Shown in pieces: positions 23,750 to 35,500 of a stretch of 64,000 nt of DNA (positions are counted from its first letter, which is position 1; every line of letters begins with the position of its first letter). Source of the DNA: Lotus japonicus (taxonomy: Eukaryota > Streptophyta > Magnoliopsida > Fabales > Fabaceae); NCBI RefSeq assembly GCF_012489685.1, contig NC_080041.1:101208981-101272980 (forward strand). The letters run 5' to 3'. The translations under genes were made by a program, and so were the position numbers. A model generated the notes under the pieces. The model was not told where the DNA came from. It saw only the letters and a program-made list of their open reading frames with translations, and did not search any database.

Positions 23750-24122
23750 TTTTTTTTACTTTTTTTACATGGCGGGGCAAGGCCCCAAAGAAACGAACTA
23801 CAACGAGGGAGCACGAAGGGAGGCTAAGGCCTCCGAGCCGTCCCGAACAAGCAAATTACGACACGCCATCAAAGGCATTTGCAGCACGTGAGTACCAAGT
23901 CCAAACACATGAGCGTTCTTTGCAAGCACATTTGCCACCGAATTAGCTTCCCTCATGACCACTTGGATCTTGACTTCAGGTTGGGAAGAGACCAACCTCT
24001 GGATATCACATACCAACTCCTTATAAGGGCTTACCAAGCTATTCTGAGACAATATTGACTCCACTGCTGACGTGAAGTCACTCTCCACAATGACCCGAGG
24101 GAAAGTGCAACTATCCAAGTCC
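23750..24122 (-). pseudogene. LINE remnant, RNase H-like 3' end
   Basis: The minus strand has about 100 open codons with the signature of the plant LINE C-terminal RNase H-like domain (RVIVESDFTSAVESI, KIQVVMREANSVANVLAKNA). The frame stops at 23798, and the element runs on to an A-rich tail (ATGTAAAAAAAGTAAAAAAA) near 23750-23770. The 5' end is missing, as expected from 5'-truncated LINE insertion. The sequence ATTAAT occurs on both sides and may be part of a target duplication. Confidence 0.7.
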
Positions 24123-24629
24123 AAGACATTAATTTATTTTTTTATTTCAAAGTTATGAAATTAATTTTTTTTATCAATACTTAATATTATATACATATTT
24201 ATAAAATATTATTTAATTACTACAAATCCGACTACAATTCAACCAAGTTTGGACATTAAACCTTGAACTAGTGTCTCAATCGGTTCATTCATTGGTCTAG
24301 TTAACTGATTTTGAAACTCGAGTACATTTTCAAGACATCAGTTTTACATTTAATAAGTCTTTTTGCTTATTTATTTTTACAATTGTCTTGTTTTATATAA
24401 TTGTTCTTTTTCATTTCCACACGCTCCAACCTATATACGTATTATGCTAAAAATAAAGATTTCGATGTATGTTTGATGAAATATTTTATGGGTGGAACAA
24501 CGAGTTTAGGCCAACCCATATCCCATATTCTTTGGTGAGCTGGGTTGGGTATTTCCAACCTAATAACTCACTTTCTCAACCCAACAAATTGATGAGCCAA
24601 TGATAGGCTGGGCTAGGTTAGCCCATCAA

Positions 24630-25058
24630 GACAAGCATTTAAAAATTATTAATGTCTGTGAAATTATGCCCAAAGTCACTGGATCATTGGGTTTCATTCG
24701 CACCATGACGGAGGTAACCCGCTGGTTGCTGAAGCTTTGGCATTGAAGCAAGGCTTGGAGCTGGTATGGGAGAAAGGCTCCAGGGACGTAGTTTGTGAAA
24801 TTGATTGTTAGGAGCTTGCTAATTACTTGGAGCAGGAAGATGCATGCCGTTTCTTCCTCATCCTTAATGATATTAAAAATATGCCGCAACGGAGGTGGAT
24901 GATTAGCCTTACAGTAAATAATAGAAAAAGCATTTTTCCAGTAGACCGGCTTGCAAAGTGGGGTGCACAATCGAATTCTTCCATACCAGCTCTCTGTTAG
25001 TTGCGTAGTTATGTGGTTAGTTGTTGTTAATTTTTCGATGAAGCAAAAAAAAAAATCC
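24630..25058 (+). pseudogene. Second LINE remnant, RNase H-like 3' end with poly(A)
   Basis: Plus-strand translation gives NPLVAEALALKQGLELVWEK, SRDVVCEID, NYLEQEDA and FPVDRLAKWGAQSNSS, matching the LINE RNase H-like domain, with a stop in the middle. It ends in a run of A at 25047-25057. A different lineage and the opposite orientation from the LINE piece 500 bp to the left. Confidence 0.65.
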
Positions 25059-28000
25059 TCTCATAATTGTTGTATTTCGAGAGGAGAGTGTTTTTGAATA
25101 ATTATTGTAACAAAACACCCTCCTCGCATAATTGCTTAGGTCCACAAAATGTAGCTACAGAGAATCAATGAGATGTATTTTCTCATGATAGTATGATGTG
25201 ACATATAAAATGAGAGAGAAAATGATTATCTGTTAGATTAGTCGCCCCTATGGGAGAAGTCATCTCTTTGGAGGAGATGACTATCAACAAGATGAAGCAT
25301 CCTCATGATTTTGGTTCTTCACATGTGGCCTAGTTATATTAATTTTCATATTTTTGTCTTTCATAAATTGACATGATCCGGTCGTATTTCTTTGAAATGA
25401 TTATTTCTAAATTTTTTATTATGACAATTTGTCATCAATTTCTTTCCGATACATTAGAAAGATAAATTACTCCCTTCAGAGATTGATCTCTAGACCTTTC
25501 CTGACCTTTCCCTCCCAAATTCACTTGTCATCAAAATTATTTAAGTTAACTTTATTGATAATCTAATTTGTTTATATTGAAATTTGAGAGTTAGAGTTTG
25601 TTCCTAATGTGTTTTCCCTTCTGGTTCATAGCGGTCGCTATGCTTTCACTAAATCCTCGTGACATGTTTTTCTTAATTTTTCATCAACATAATATTAGAA
25701 AGTAGAGTAAAAGGGAATTTTCATATTCAGATCATTCAACTTTTTTTAGGCCCCTTTATTTTGGTTGGTGTCCCTATATTGTATCTTTTTGTTAGATTAT
25801 GATTATGATTTATTTTGAGTTGTTATTTCATATTTTCTTGTAAGAGTTTGGATTAGAGTGTTGGATTTAAATTTATATATTTCTTGAAGTTTTGTTATAG
25901 TAAATCTTATTTGACAGGGTTTTCTTTTAGGATATGTTAAGAACACATAGGAAATCTGTAAGAAAAATTTTAAATTTTGGGAACGTGCTAGGATTTCAGA
26001 AATCAATTTGGAAAATTATTTTGTGAGAAAAGACTTTGTTAGGCTATGGTGATAGTCTGTGCACCGGTTACGATTTAAGATGTGTTATGGACAACTTTAT
26101 TTTTTTATTACTCCATACTTATTTCGCTTCATTTTTTTTCTCTATGATTCATATTGGCTTTGCTTCCCTTCCCATTTTGTCACAGGTATTGATACGAGTA
26201 AGTGTGTAAAATATATGGATTGGGAAGTAGTAAGTGATAATTTGGGAAGTAAAATGATTATTTGGATATTTGACTTGTGTGACTTTATTGGGAGAATTTA
26301 TCATCAAATTTCATTGAACTCAAATCTTTGCTCTCTTAACCTAAGACCTTCATTGGCTTGGAAGATTACTGAAGATCTTATGATATGGTCTTGAGTGGAT
26401 ATGGTTTTGCCAAAAAATCTCAGACAATTTGTGATAGTCCGAAAGCACCTAAACATTTAGTCAATGCTTTCATTTTATACATGTCATATTAATGAACAAG
26501 CACATATATAGTAATCTTAGATTTCTTAACAGTTAAAACGAATAGTTCCTTCGTGAGTAACCGCTCTTATCGTACTTTGATCTTCCAAGAGCACAAGCAA
26601 AGAAAAAATTGTAAATGGAACAGGTAAACACAACAAGTGGGTTAAATTCATTTATCTTAAATTTTCACTTTTATTTTTTTTCTTTCAAAAATCTTGTTTG
26701 AAGTGAGATGAGAGAGAGAAGATCACATAACTAGATTTTTACTATATATCACTTAATCACTACTTTTGGCTAGATATCGTTCCTAATTAAGTTAGGATTT
26801 CTTACTATTTATTAAACTTACAAGAGTGGTACTATAACATGACCCGGGAATGCACAACTCAGCATAATAATATTAAAAAAATTGACAACAAATCATGTTT
26901 TTTTTTGAAAACCAAATCATGTTTAAAATTAAAGATAAAACAATAAATCATTAAGTGCAAAATCAAATACAACTAGCCGTGTTAGTAGTGTTGTGACACA
27001 CTATCGTGTCATTAAGTATTACTGAACTTACAAATAAGTAGGAGTACATAGAATCCGCCTCTTTAGACTAATAGAGAAATTAATTAGGTGATGAGGTGAG
27101 TTCTCTAAAGAAACAAGCCAATGATGTATAATAAATGCTTTGAGAATCACTCAGAATATTTTCAACCGTACAAGTGGTACAAGTGGAAGAAGATATAAAA
27201 ATTGAAGCACCAAGTAAATCAAGTTAAAGAAAATGAAGATGATAATGAATGCTCAAGGTTTTTAGTTATTTTCTTTAGGAAAAGAAGTCTTCATTTTATT
27301 TATGTTGATGCTTTCAAATCGTATCCTAGAGTTACTTACCCATTTTCTTTATCTAGGTATCTTACAGCTAACGGTCATGAGACTTTCCCTTTTTTATACC
27401 CGTGAAAAATCATAAGTCACCCTTCTCATTTTATGACCAACTTGAGAGAGTATTGAAGTGGAACCCCAGATACACATGTTTCATGATAAACTTAAGTAAT
27501 TAAGAACTTATCCACTTGGTTTTCAAATATTTTGTATCAGTCTATCATATAATTTGACTTTGAACTATTTAAGCTTTGAACCATTAAACAGTCTATTATT
27601 TTGTGTGATAAGTGATAACAGCCTACACTCTAGCATATTGCTTCATTTCTGACATGGGCCTACCACCAATCCGTGAAAGAAGAATGAGGAAGCAGCACTA
27701 CATCTTAATAATGAGGCATTCCAAACTAACCATGTGTTGTGGCAACTGGCAAGTGGCATGTAGATCAAGCACGTATTGATGAAAAAGGCTATGAGTTATG
27801 GCATTATATTATGGGAGATAGTGAGTGTTAATTTTAAGAGCTTGAAAATCATTCTACCAATAATTTTAAAAGCTTTCGGGAGAAGCTTATTAGCGCTAAA
27901 ATTAATTCTGAGGAAAAATAAGTTGATATAAATATGCTATTAGTAAATGATGGAAAAATGAGACAAGAAATGGGAGCGGAAGTAGTCATCACAACATGAA

Positions 28001-29377
28001 GAACAATCAAGCATCTGTTCTCCCTTTAAACAATGAGAACAAGAAACATCCTATCTTAATACATGAAGAGATTGAAGAAAAGTGAATGGATATAGTATCA
28101 GATACGTAATTTGTAGCACCAGTTTGTCTTTATTTGTTAATTTGCAGTTCTAAGTCACAATTTTGCTGAGCAACAATTTTAGTTCTGTTCACTTGTTACT
28201 CACTCTCAAGTCTCAATCAATTGACTACTGGATGCTTGGTTTCCCCCCTTGCAAATTCAGTTCACAAACACATATGAAGTCTAGTTTTTTGGCTTTGACC
28301 TACATGAAAATTCACTTTTAGCCGTGTTAATGTTTCTTGGGACATAATCTTTTACAATGTAATGCTCATGCTCTATTGATCTCAGTCTCAAATTAACTAT
28401 TTTCTAGTTTCTTTGCTAATAAGATGATATTCAATTGTGTCACATGGTGCTTTAACTCTACAAAAAATGTTACATGCAATACAAGATTCATTCAAATAAT
28501 CTCACATCAGGTTGAACATAAATTTTTGGTTTGACATGCATCAAAGTTCAGAAAGTCAAGACATTACAGTTACCCTTGTTATTAATCACATAGCCTTGGC
28601 TAATACCATCCCAAATCACACTTTTTCTTACACAGCTCACTTAATTCAAACTACTCCAGATTCCAGAAAAATATGTTGCCTTCAGAAAGCTGAAACAAAC
28701 AGTAGAGCGGTATGGCAACTTACTATCCTATAATCTTACCAAACAACAGAATAAGTGAGGAGATAGCAGTCAAGCCCAGAACACCAAAGAGTCACATTCA
28801 CAAATCACAATGGCATACAAACAACTGCATTACAGTGAGAAAAACAAAAAGAACACTCCAAAATCCAATAAAGATTGCCCACAAAAGCAGTTCTAACTTT
28901 GTAACTTCTAAACACAGATTTCTCAATGTTGAACTCCAAAAAGCAGTTCTAACTTCACCAGCTCAGGTTGCATAATCCTCTGACACCACAAAATTCTAAA
29001 ACCACAACCTCCCCTTTTAGTTGTCTAATTCAACTACACACAACTCATTATAGAAGGGCTTTATATAGATAATTTTACACAAAGTGTTAATGGCCACTGG
29101 AAAAATATAAGTGCACAGGGGAATAACACTCTTTAAGACAGGCAAGTAGACCGGTAGATGGTACAAAACATCCTTTTATTCATTTCCTTGGAAACATGCT
29201 AAGATAGTACATTACATTTTATTTTACATCTTTGAATGTAATTGATGTACATTGCTTCTAGTTACAACTTACAACAAAATACAACATGCTATGAGAACAG
29301 AAAAGACTCTGCAAATCTAAAACAGGATAAAGACAAGAGTGATCTCAAATTAAAAGGAATCAAGTCTACAAATTCAT
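25059..29377. other. Long AT-rich intergenic stretch
   Basis: Open frames of up to 111 codons occur (for example near 26059-26394) but have no recognisable domain, no supporting splice pattern and biased low-complexity composition. A short imperfect hairpin lies at about 25069-25130 (GAGAGGAGAGTG opposite CACCCTCCTC). About 28980-29377 would contain the 3' UTR of the next minus-strand gene. Confidence 0.5.
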
Positions 29378-30597
29378 CTAGACCAACTTGTAGTAGCAGT
29401 TATTTTCCGAGAGCAGAACCTCATAGCCTTTTCCACACGGGCAACGAAAGGCAAGACGCAGGCATTTTTCAGCCCATTCCACGCTTACAGCTTCTTCAGA
29501 ATCTCTATGCAATTCATCCTGCAAAGATGGATCAAGCATGAAACAGAAATCAGTCTAACTCATTTATCCAAACAAAGAAGATATTGGTCTAGAAGCATAA
29601 TTTATGGGTACAATTAAAAGACCACAAGCTAAATACATTGAAGATGACACATGGCTAATCAAATCATAGTCCAAGATGAAAACTTAACCATTCCAATTCC
29701 ATACCTGAGATGGGACTTTGTCAATTTCAGCAACTGCACACTCTTCATCTCCTTCTTCCTCAGTTTTCATAACTTCATCACACCTTTGCATCATCTCCCT
29801 CATAAGATCCCCCATCTTTCTCAGCTTCTGCAAGCACATCCCAAAAAATTAATCAGAGAAAACCCATGATTCCAATCCAACCCAAAAAAGAATTTTAATT
29901 TTTTTCCAAGAAATGCATGTTCAATGATTTCATGCACACACCCCAGAACAAGAAAGCGAAGAAAACCCAATTTCGAAAACCAAAAAAGATTAGAACTTCA
30001 CTAAGAAACTCGGAAAACCCTCTATCATACCGTTGAATCAGGGGTGGTTTCTTCAGAGCTCAAAGAACGAGGGGAAGCTTTAACCGGCGAAGGACTGAGA
30101 TCAGAGACAGTTCTCCTGAGACTCGGAGGCAGAGGGGGCAAACCAGACCTCCTCGCCGGCGGCGTGGAGTACCCAGGCAAGTCCGCCGCAAGTTCCGGCG
30201 AGGCAGAGACCGTGCGGCGAAGAACAGGGAAAGGAAGTGAAACGGCGGAGAAACCATGGCGGGTGAGATCCTCCTGGTCAGAAAACAGCTTCTTGGCGCT
30301 CGGTTCCCCGGAGGAAGAGGACGACGGCGAGCGGCGCTTGTTGACGGCGGATGCGTGGAAACGGCGACGGCGGCGTCGTTTGCAGGCGCTGCAGCTGTTG
30401 AGGTGCATCATGGAGAATTGGCTGGTGGTGGGGTCCACCGCTGAGTAATCATCGCCGCCGGTGGCGGCGGTGGTGGTGGTGTCAAGAATTGGTTGTTGTT
30501 GTTGTTGTTGGGTCTGATCACCGCACATTTGACAAATGTGATTGGGAACCCTAATTGCAATGGTGGGTTCTTCTTGTTGTTGGTGAACTTCACCCAT
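29378..30597 (-). CDS. Uncharacterised plant protein with CxxC and RRTVS motifs, 3 exons
   Basis: Exons 30597-30031, 29827-29705, 29518-29378 join in phase with GT-AG borders to give 276 aa. Seen: Gln-rich N-terminus (CAA repeat); CQMCGD near residue 23; CSACKRRRRRRFH near 70, a CxxC next to a likely nuclear signal; two RRTVS sites (near 127 and 160), matching the basophilic kinase pattern R-R-x-S; Ser/Pro-rich middle; short charged helix with MREMMQRCDEV; and a conserved-looking C-terminus (CPCGKGYEVLLSENNCYYKL). I recall this C-terminal pattern from unnamed plant proteins but cannot name a family or function. A plausible phosphorylated nuclear protein, by inference. Exon 1 is more GC-rich than its surroundings. 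The plus-strand frame across it is antisense noise. Confidence 0.82.
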
Positions 30598-31314
30598 TCT
30601 TGAACGGTTTCTTGAGATTTTCTCTTCTTTTTTCGTTTTCTTGTGGTTTTTTTTTTTCCTCTCTCTGGAATGTTTTGGTTTTGAAGTGAGAGTGGGAAAA
30701 GAGGAAGGAAGAAGGGGATTTATGGAGGTATTTAAAACTAACGGCTATTGGCGGGTGACGGTTGGAGCATGCATAGTGATATAGTTTGGTTGGGTTTACA
30801 TGGTTTTGTAGTCAAAGGCCTAAGAAGCTAGGCCCAAGAGTGGATGGCACCTAACCCTATTCTACTAGAGATTGTGGCATATCATTGGAATGGAATGATA
30901 AGCATATGGTCCTAGAGATTTTTAGTGAGATAGTTAATCAACTAAACTCTCATTATTTTAATTCCAAAATAAAAAAATGAACTCATGCTAAAAACCTATG
31001 CAATCTACTGCTTAAATTAACATGTGTACAGACATATTTTATATACAAACAATAGACATACACATATTGATGACGGTTTTTAACTGCTACAAAATTTAAC
31101 GGGTAGTTTAAAACTGTCACTAATGTATATGTTTAATTAAATCCGTGGCAAAATCAATTCATTCTCATGTCTGGAGTCATTTTTTATTTCCTAGTTCTTA
31201 TGTAAGTAAATAGAAGAAATGTATATTAAAAAAATGCAATTGATGAAATGAGAATTGGAAAGCAAAAAAGAAGATCCAATTTGGGGTTTAGGATCTTCAC
31301 TAATTTTTAATAAG
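30598..31314. other. Promoter side and intergenic
   Basis: The first 150 bases upstream of 30597 include a pyrimidine-rich leader on the sense strand. No further gene or repeat was recognised up to the MITE at 31315. Confidence 0.5.
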
Positions 31315-31496
31315 AATAATGTTACTTACACACCTCTCATTTGAGGTGGAAGAGGTGGAATGAGGAGAGAGATAGGAAGAAAAGAAAAAGTAAGAGAGAG
31401 AAAATATGAGATGTGATAGATGATAAGATGAAAGAGGTAGAAAAAAAAGGTGGAAATGAAGTGTTTAAAAAATGAGGTGTGTATATATCATTGTTG
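31315..31496. mobile_element. Small MITE
   Basis: Left end AATAATGTTACTTACACACC, right end in reverse ACAATGATATATACACACCT, so there are inverted ends of about 25 bp meeting at ACACACCTC. The body is purine-rich on the plus strand (AGAGAGAAAATATGAG). About 180 bp, non-coding. Confidence 0.6.
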
Positions 31497-31984
31497 TTTT
31501 TAATAATTACAAATTGTGACAATTAAACCCTCACAAACCTATATCATATGGATGGATAAATGGATCCTAAATGTCGGAATTTTTTGAGTAAAAAATCAGC
31601 AAAGCACGAGGCATCATCTCTAATTCACGAATGATAACTCATAAGAGTTAAGAAATATGAGATGGCAGATGCAAGTTCAAAAATTAATCCCGGAAATGAA
31701 AAAAATTCCCTCCCTATAAAAACTCAAAAAAAAAAAGGCATCAATTCTCTCAACTATCAAAGTGCCTTTATTTTGTTTTTAGTTTTTACTTTGAAAAATT
31801 ACTCTTTAATTAAAAAATCAATCTTAATTCTTGGTTGTCCACAAAGGCAATAACTTATTAATAATAATAATTAAGAAGGGTGGTTGGGTAGCTGCCTGAA
31901 CTAAGGATAGTTATAGGTGAAGGGTCATGATTTAAACTCTGAGAATGACCAATTTTGAGGAGAACTAATTTGGGCTAATTTTTG

Positions 31985-32150
31985 GTTTGAGACAGGTATT
32001 CTCATTCGAAGATAATCTCGTTCGAGTCGGAAACATCCACATCATGGTGAAGTTAACTCTCCCAACACGAGTTTTTTCCATCCACAAGACTCGAACCTGA
32101 GACCTTACTTAAAGAGAATCAAACATGTACCATTTGAACCAACAACTCAT
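31985..32150 (-). mobile_element. tRNA-derived SINE, minus strand
   Basis: The minus strand reads GAGTTGTTGGTTCAAATGGT (box A-like), then CTCAGGTTCGAGTCTTGTGG (box B), then GGAAAAAACTCGTGTTGGGA and GACTCGAACGAGATTATC. It has the layout of a plant SINE head plus an unrelated body. The left limit is uncertain and could extend to about 31880. No clear target duplication found. Confidence 0.55.
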
Positions 32151-32537
32151 TGATAATTACTAATAATTTAGACTAATTTACTAAAAATTACTAACATTTA
32201 CCTATAATTTTTTTTTTAAGAAATAGGAAAAAAAAAGAAATATTTGACCACGTGCACAATCCAAAAACAAGATTATTTATGAATATAGTGCAACACATTG
32301 GTTAGATACATCCACAATAAGGGAAACAAATAATTAATAAATTATTTACCAATAAAAAATACATCTCAAAATTATTTCCCTTTCAATTCTATTTGATTGG
32401 GTGATCCTCCTCCAATCTTCTTCATCCATGGAGGTAGGAGGAGGAGAGACTGCACCCAGACAAACAAACCCAACAAATTCCTAGTCATTTCACTTTCTTC
32501 CATTTTTCACCTCAATTTCTTCTTCTTCTTCTTCATC

Positions 32538-35500
32538 ATGGGATTGAGTGGTGTTGCTTCACCTTCTTCCTCATCATCATCTTATTGCTCCCGTTTCTGG
32601 TCATCAGCGCTCCGATCCAAACCCCTCGTATCGCCGGCGGAGAAGGCCGCTCGCGACAGCTCCGGCAGGGGTCTCTCCCGCCGCCTCGGTGTCTTCGACC
32701 TCCTTCTCCTCGGGATCGGCGCCTCCATTGGCGCTGGCATATTTGTCGTCACCGGCACTGTAGCTCGCGACGCCGGTCCCGGTACGCCTCGCATTCAATT
32801 GAAATGGGTTGTTCAAATTTTCTGTTAAGAGGAGTGCTTTTAGATTGTCCTGCATCAGACATGACTGTTTTAGTTTGTATTAGTCATTGCATACCCACAA
32901 CATACTAGTACCATTTATTTTGATGGCAAATGAGCAACAAGCTTGTTGATAAACATGTGAAATGCAACTCTTAATTTGCAACTTTGAGAGGTTTATTTAT
33001 TTTGATAGGGATAATGGGGTGGTTGTTAATGATAAATGCTGATTTGTTTCCTTTGTTGTGCTTTAGTTTATGGAATGAAAAGGAGCTGGTCGAAATTTCG
33101 ATTCAGAGTTCTGTAATTTTATAGGGCGATATTGGAGGGCATGAACAGTTCATTTTCTTCGTTCTCTAATCTTTGCTAAACACGATTGCAGTAAAAGTGA
33201 ATACTGAATTTGTCTTAATTCCTCTTCACTTGCTCTCCTTATCTTATTTATTTTCATATCCACAATGGGTTAGTGTCTGTTTCTGCGGATATGTATGTCT
33301 ATGATAACATGGATTTTCTATGTTAGACTTAGACTTCTTCTCCATGAAAACTTTTATCCATCTCAAATGACTGCATCTTCTTCAGAAGGGAGTACGACAG
33401 GGTATAAAATACTCTTTAATCACATCTTGAGCAGTTTCAAAATTTGGTGGTTTCTTCAGTTTGCTTACATTTTAACTTCCCTCCTCTATACTGAGCTCAA
33501 TTGTAATGCTAATTGATGTGCTGAGACAGGATTATTCGTACTTCTTATGTTGAAACAAAAACCTTCAATATGTGTCTATTTATCAATATAGCTGCTTTAA
33601 AATATTGGTCAGGACAAGACATGTAATGGTTATTTTTCTGTTACAACTCCAAACTTAGTGCTTATACATGGTTACTTTTTGCAATGCAGGAGTAACAGTT
33701 AGTTTTATACTTGCGGGAGCATCCTGTGTTATAAATGCACTCTGTTATGCTGAGCTAGCTTCTCGGTTTCCTGCCGTTGTTGGAGGGGCATATCTATATG
33801 CATATACTGCTTTCAATGAACTTACAGCTTTTCTTGTTTTTGCACAATTAATGCTTGACTATCATATTGGAGCAGCTAGCATAGCAAGAAGCTTAGCAAA
33901 TTATTTGGTAACAATTCTAGAGCTCTTCCCCATTTTCAAAGATAACATTCCGAAATGGATTGGACATGGTCAAGACATTGGAGGTGTGCTATCCATCAAT
34001 GTCTTAGCTCCAATTCTCCTACTTCTTCTCACTTTTGTTCTCTGTCGGGGTGTTCAAGAATCATCAGTTGTGAATTCGTTTATGACAGTGACCAAGGTTA
34101 CTTTCTATCTTACCAATATATTATTAAGCATTGGATGAAAGCTGGGGTTTACGTGAGACCAGAATCACAAGTTATTTTACTGTTTGTTGTAGGTGGTCAT
34201 CGTTATTATTGTCATTTTTGCTGGAGCTTTTGAGGTTGATGTTTCCAACTGGTCTCCCTTTGCTCCAAATGGTATGAAAAGCATATTTACTGGAGCTACT
34301 GTAGTCTTCTTTGCATATGTTGGATTTGATGCAGTTGCAAATTCTGCTGAAGAATCTAAGAGGCCACAGGTATGTTATGTATTGTGAGATTGCTCTGATA
34401 GTTGATGGATTTTCCTGATGGCTTATATGTTATTTAATGTTTCTGTTGGGAACAATAATGATGCTAGAAGTAAATGGTGACTATTTAGAGTTTTATGTCT
34501 GCTGCTAGATGCCGTAGTCTATTGGTCACACTTTGCCTTCAATAATCTTACAAGTAAATAGTAACTATTCGGATTTAGTTTTCCCCTTACCGGGATACTG
34601 TAGTTATTAATTAACTTCAGGTCATTTTGTAAATGTACTTGTACATCAGAATAGCAGTTTAGCAGAAGCTATCTGGCAATGATATTTTTATTTGCTGTGT
34701 CTAGTAAACTCATGGTTTCCATTCTAACGTTTTCTCCTCTTTTTGTTGTTATGAGTTAGTTGATGATATTTTTCTTTTAATGTTTCTAATTTCTAACATT
34801 TCAGCGTGATTTGCCGATAGGCATAATCGGAAGCCTCTTGGTGTGTATTGCTTTGTACATTGGAGTGTGCTTAGTGATTACTGGAATGGTTCCATACAAT
34901 CTCCTAGGAGAAGATGCTCCGTTGGCTGAAGCTTTTAAATCTAAGGGGTTAAAATTTGTTTCTATTCTGATTAGCATTGGTGCTGTTGCTGGACTTACGA
35001 CAACACTCCTTGTTGGTCTCTATGTTCAGGTGAATCACTTGTGAATTAAGATGTAATTGATTGATGTGCCTTGTGTGTGCTAATAATGTACACAATGACA
35101 TGTTTCTGATGAGCAGTCTCGGCTATATCTTGGGCTTGGTAGGGATGGTTTACTACCCGCAATATTTGCTAAAGTTCACCCCAAACGCCACACCCCCATT
35201 CATTCTCAGGTTTGGGTTGGCTGTGTGGCCAGTGTTTTGGCTGGACTGTTGAATGTGCACATGCTCTCACACATTCTGTCTGTTGGTACACTGGTAAGAT
35301 TCGATATCTAATTTCTTGATGCTGAGTTTGTCAACAAAACATATGTATCTATATAATCTTGAATTATATGTGTGTACGCGACATAGAAAACGTGATGCCT
35401 GTCTAGCTCAGTGGGCATGCCTCTTTATATTGGCTACATTAATATAATATTACTATGCTGTTGGATCAAGATCCTCTCAGGCAAAACTTCACATGGCACA

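Noticed and set aside
26059..26394. 111-codon open frame in the AT-rich intergenic region
   Set aside because: Composition follows the local AT bias, no recognisable domain, no supporting neighbours.
30044..30448. 134-codon open frame on the plus strand
   Set aside because: Antisense to exon 1 of the 3-exon gene, which has proper splice sites and conserved motifs.
32397..32828. Longer CAT9 copy 1 start at 32397
   Set aside because: The extension is low-complexity and not shared by copies 2 and 3; the Met at 32538 aligns with the starts of the other two.
35399..35445. tRNA-like GTCTAGCTCAGTGGGCATGC
   Set aside because: Box A-like only; no box B at the right distance and it lies in a CAT9 intron.
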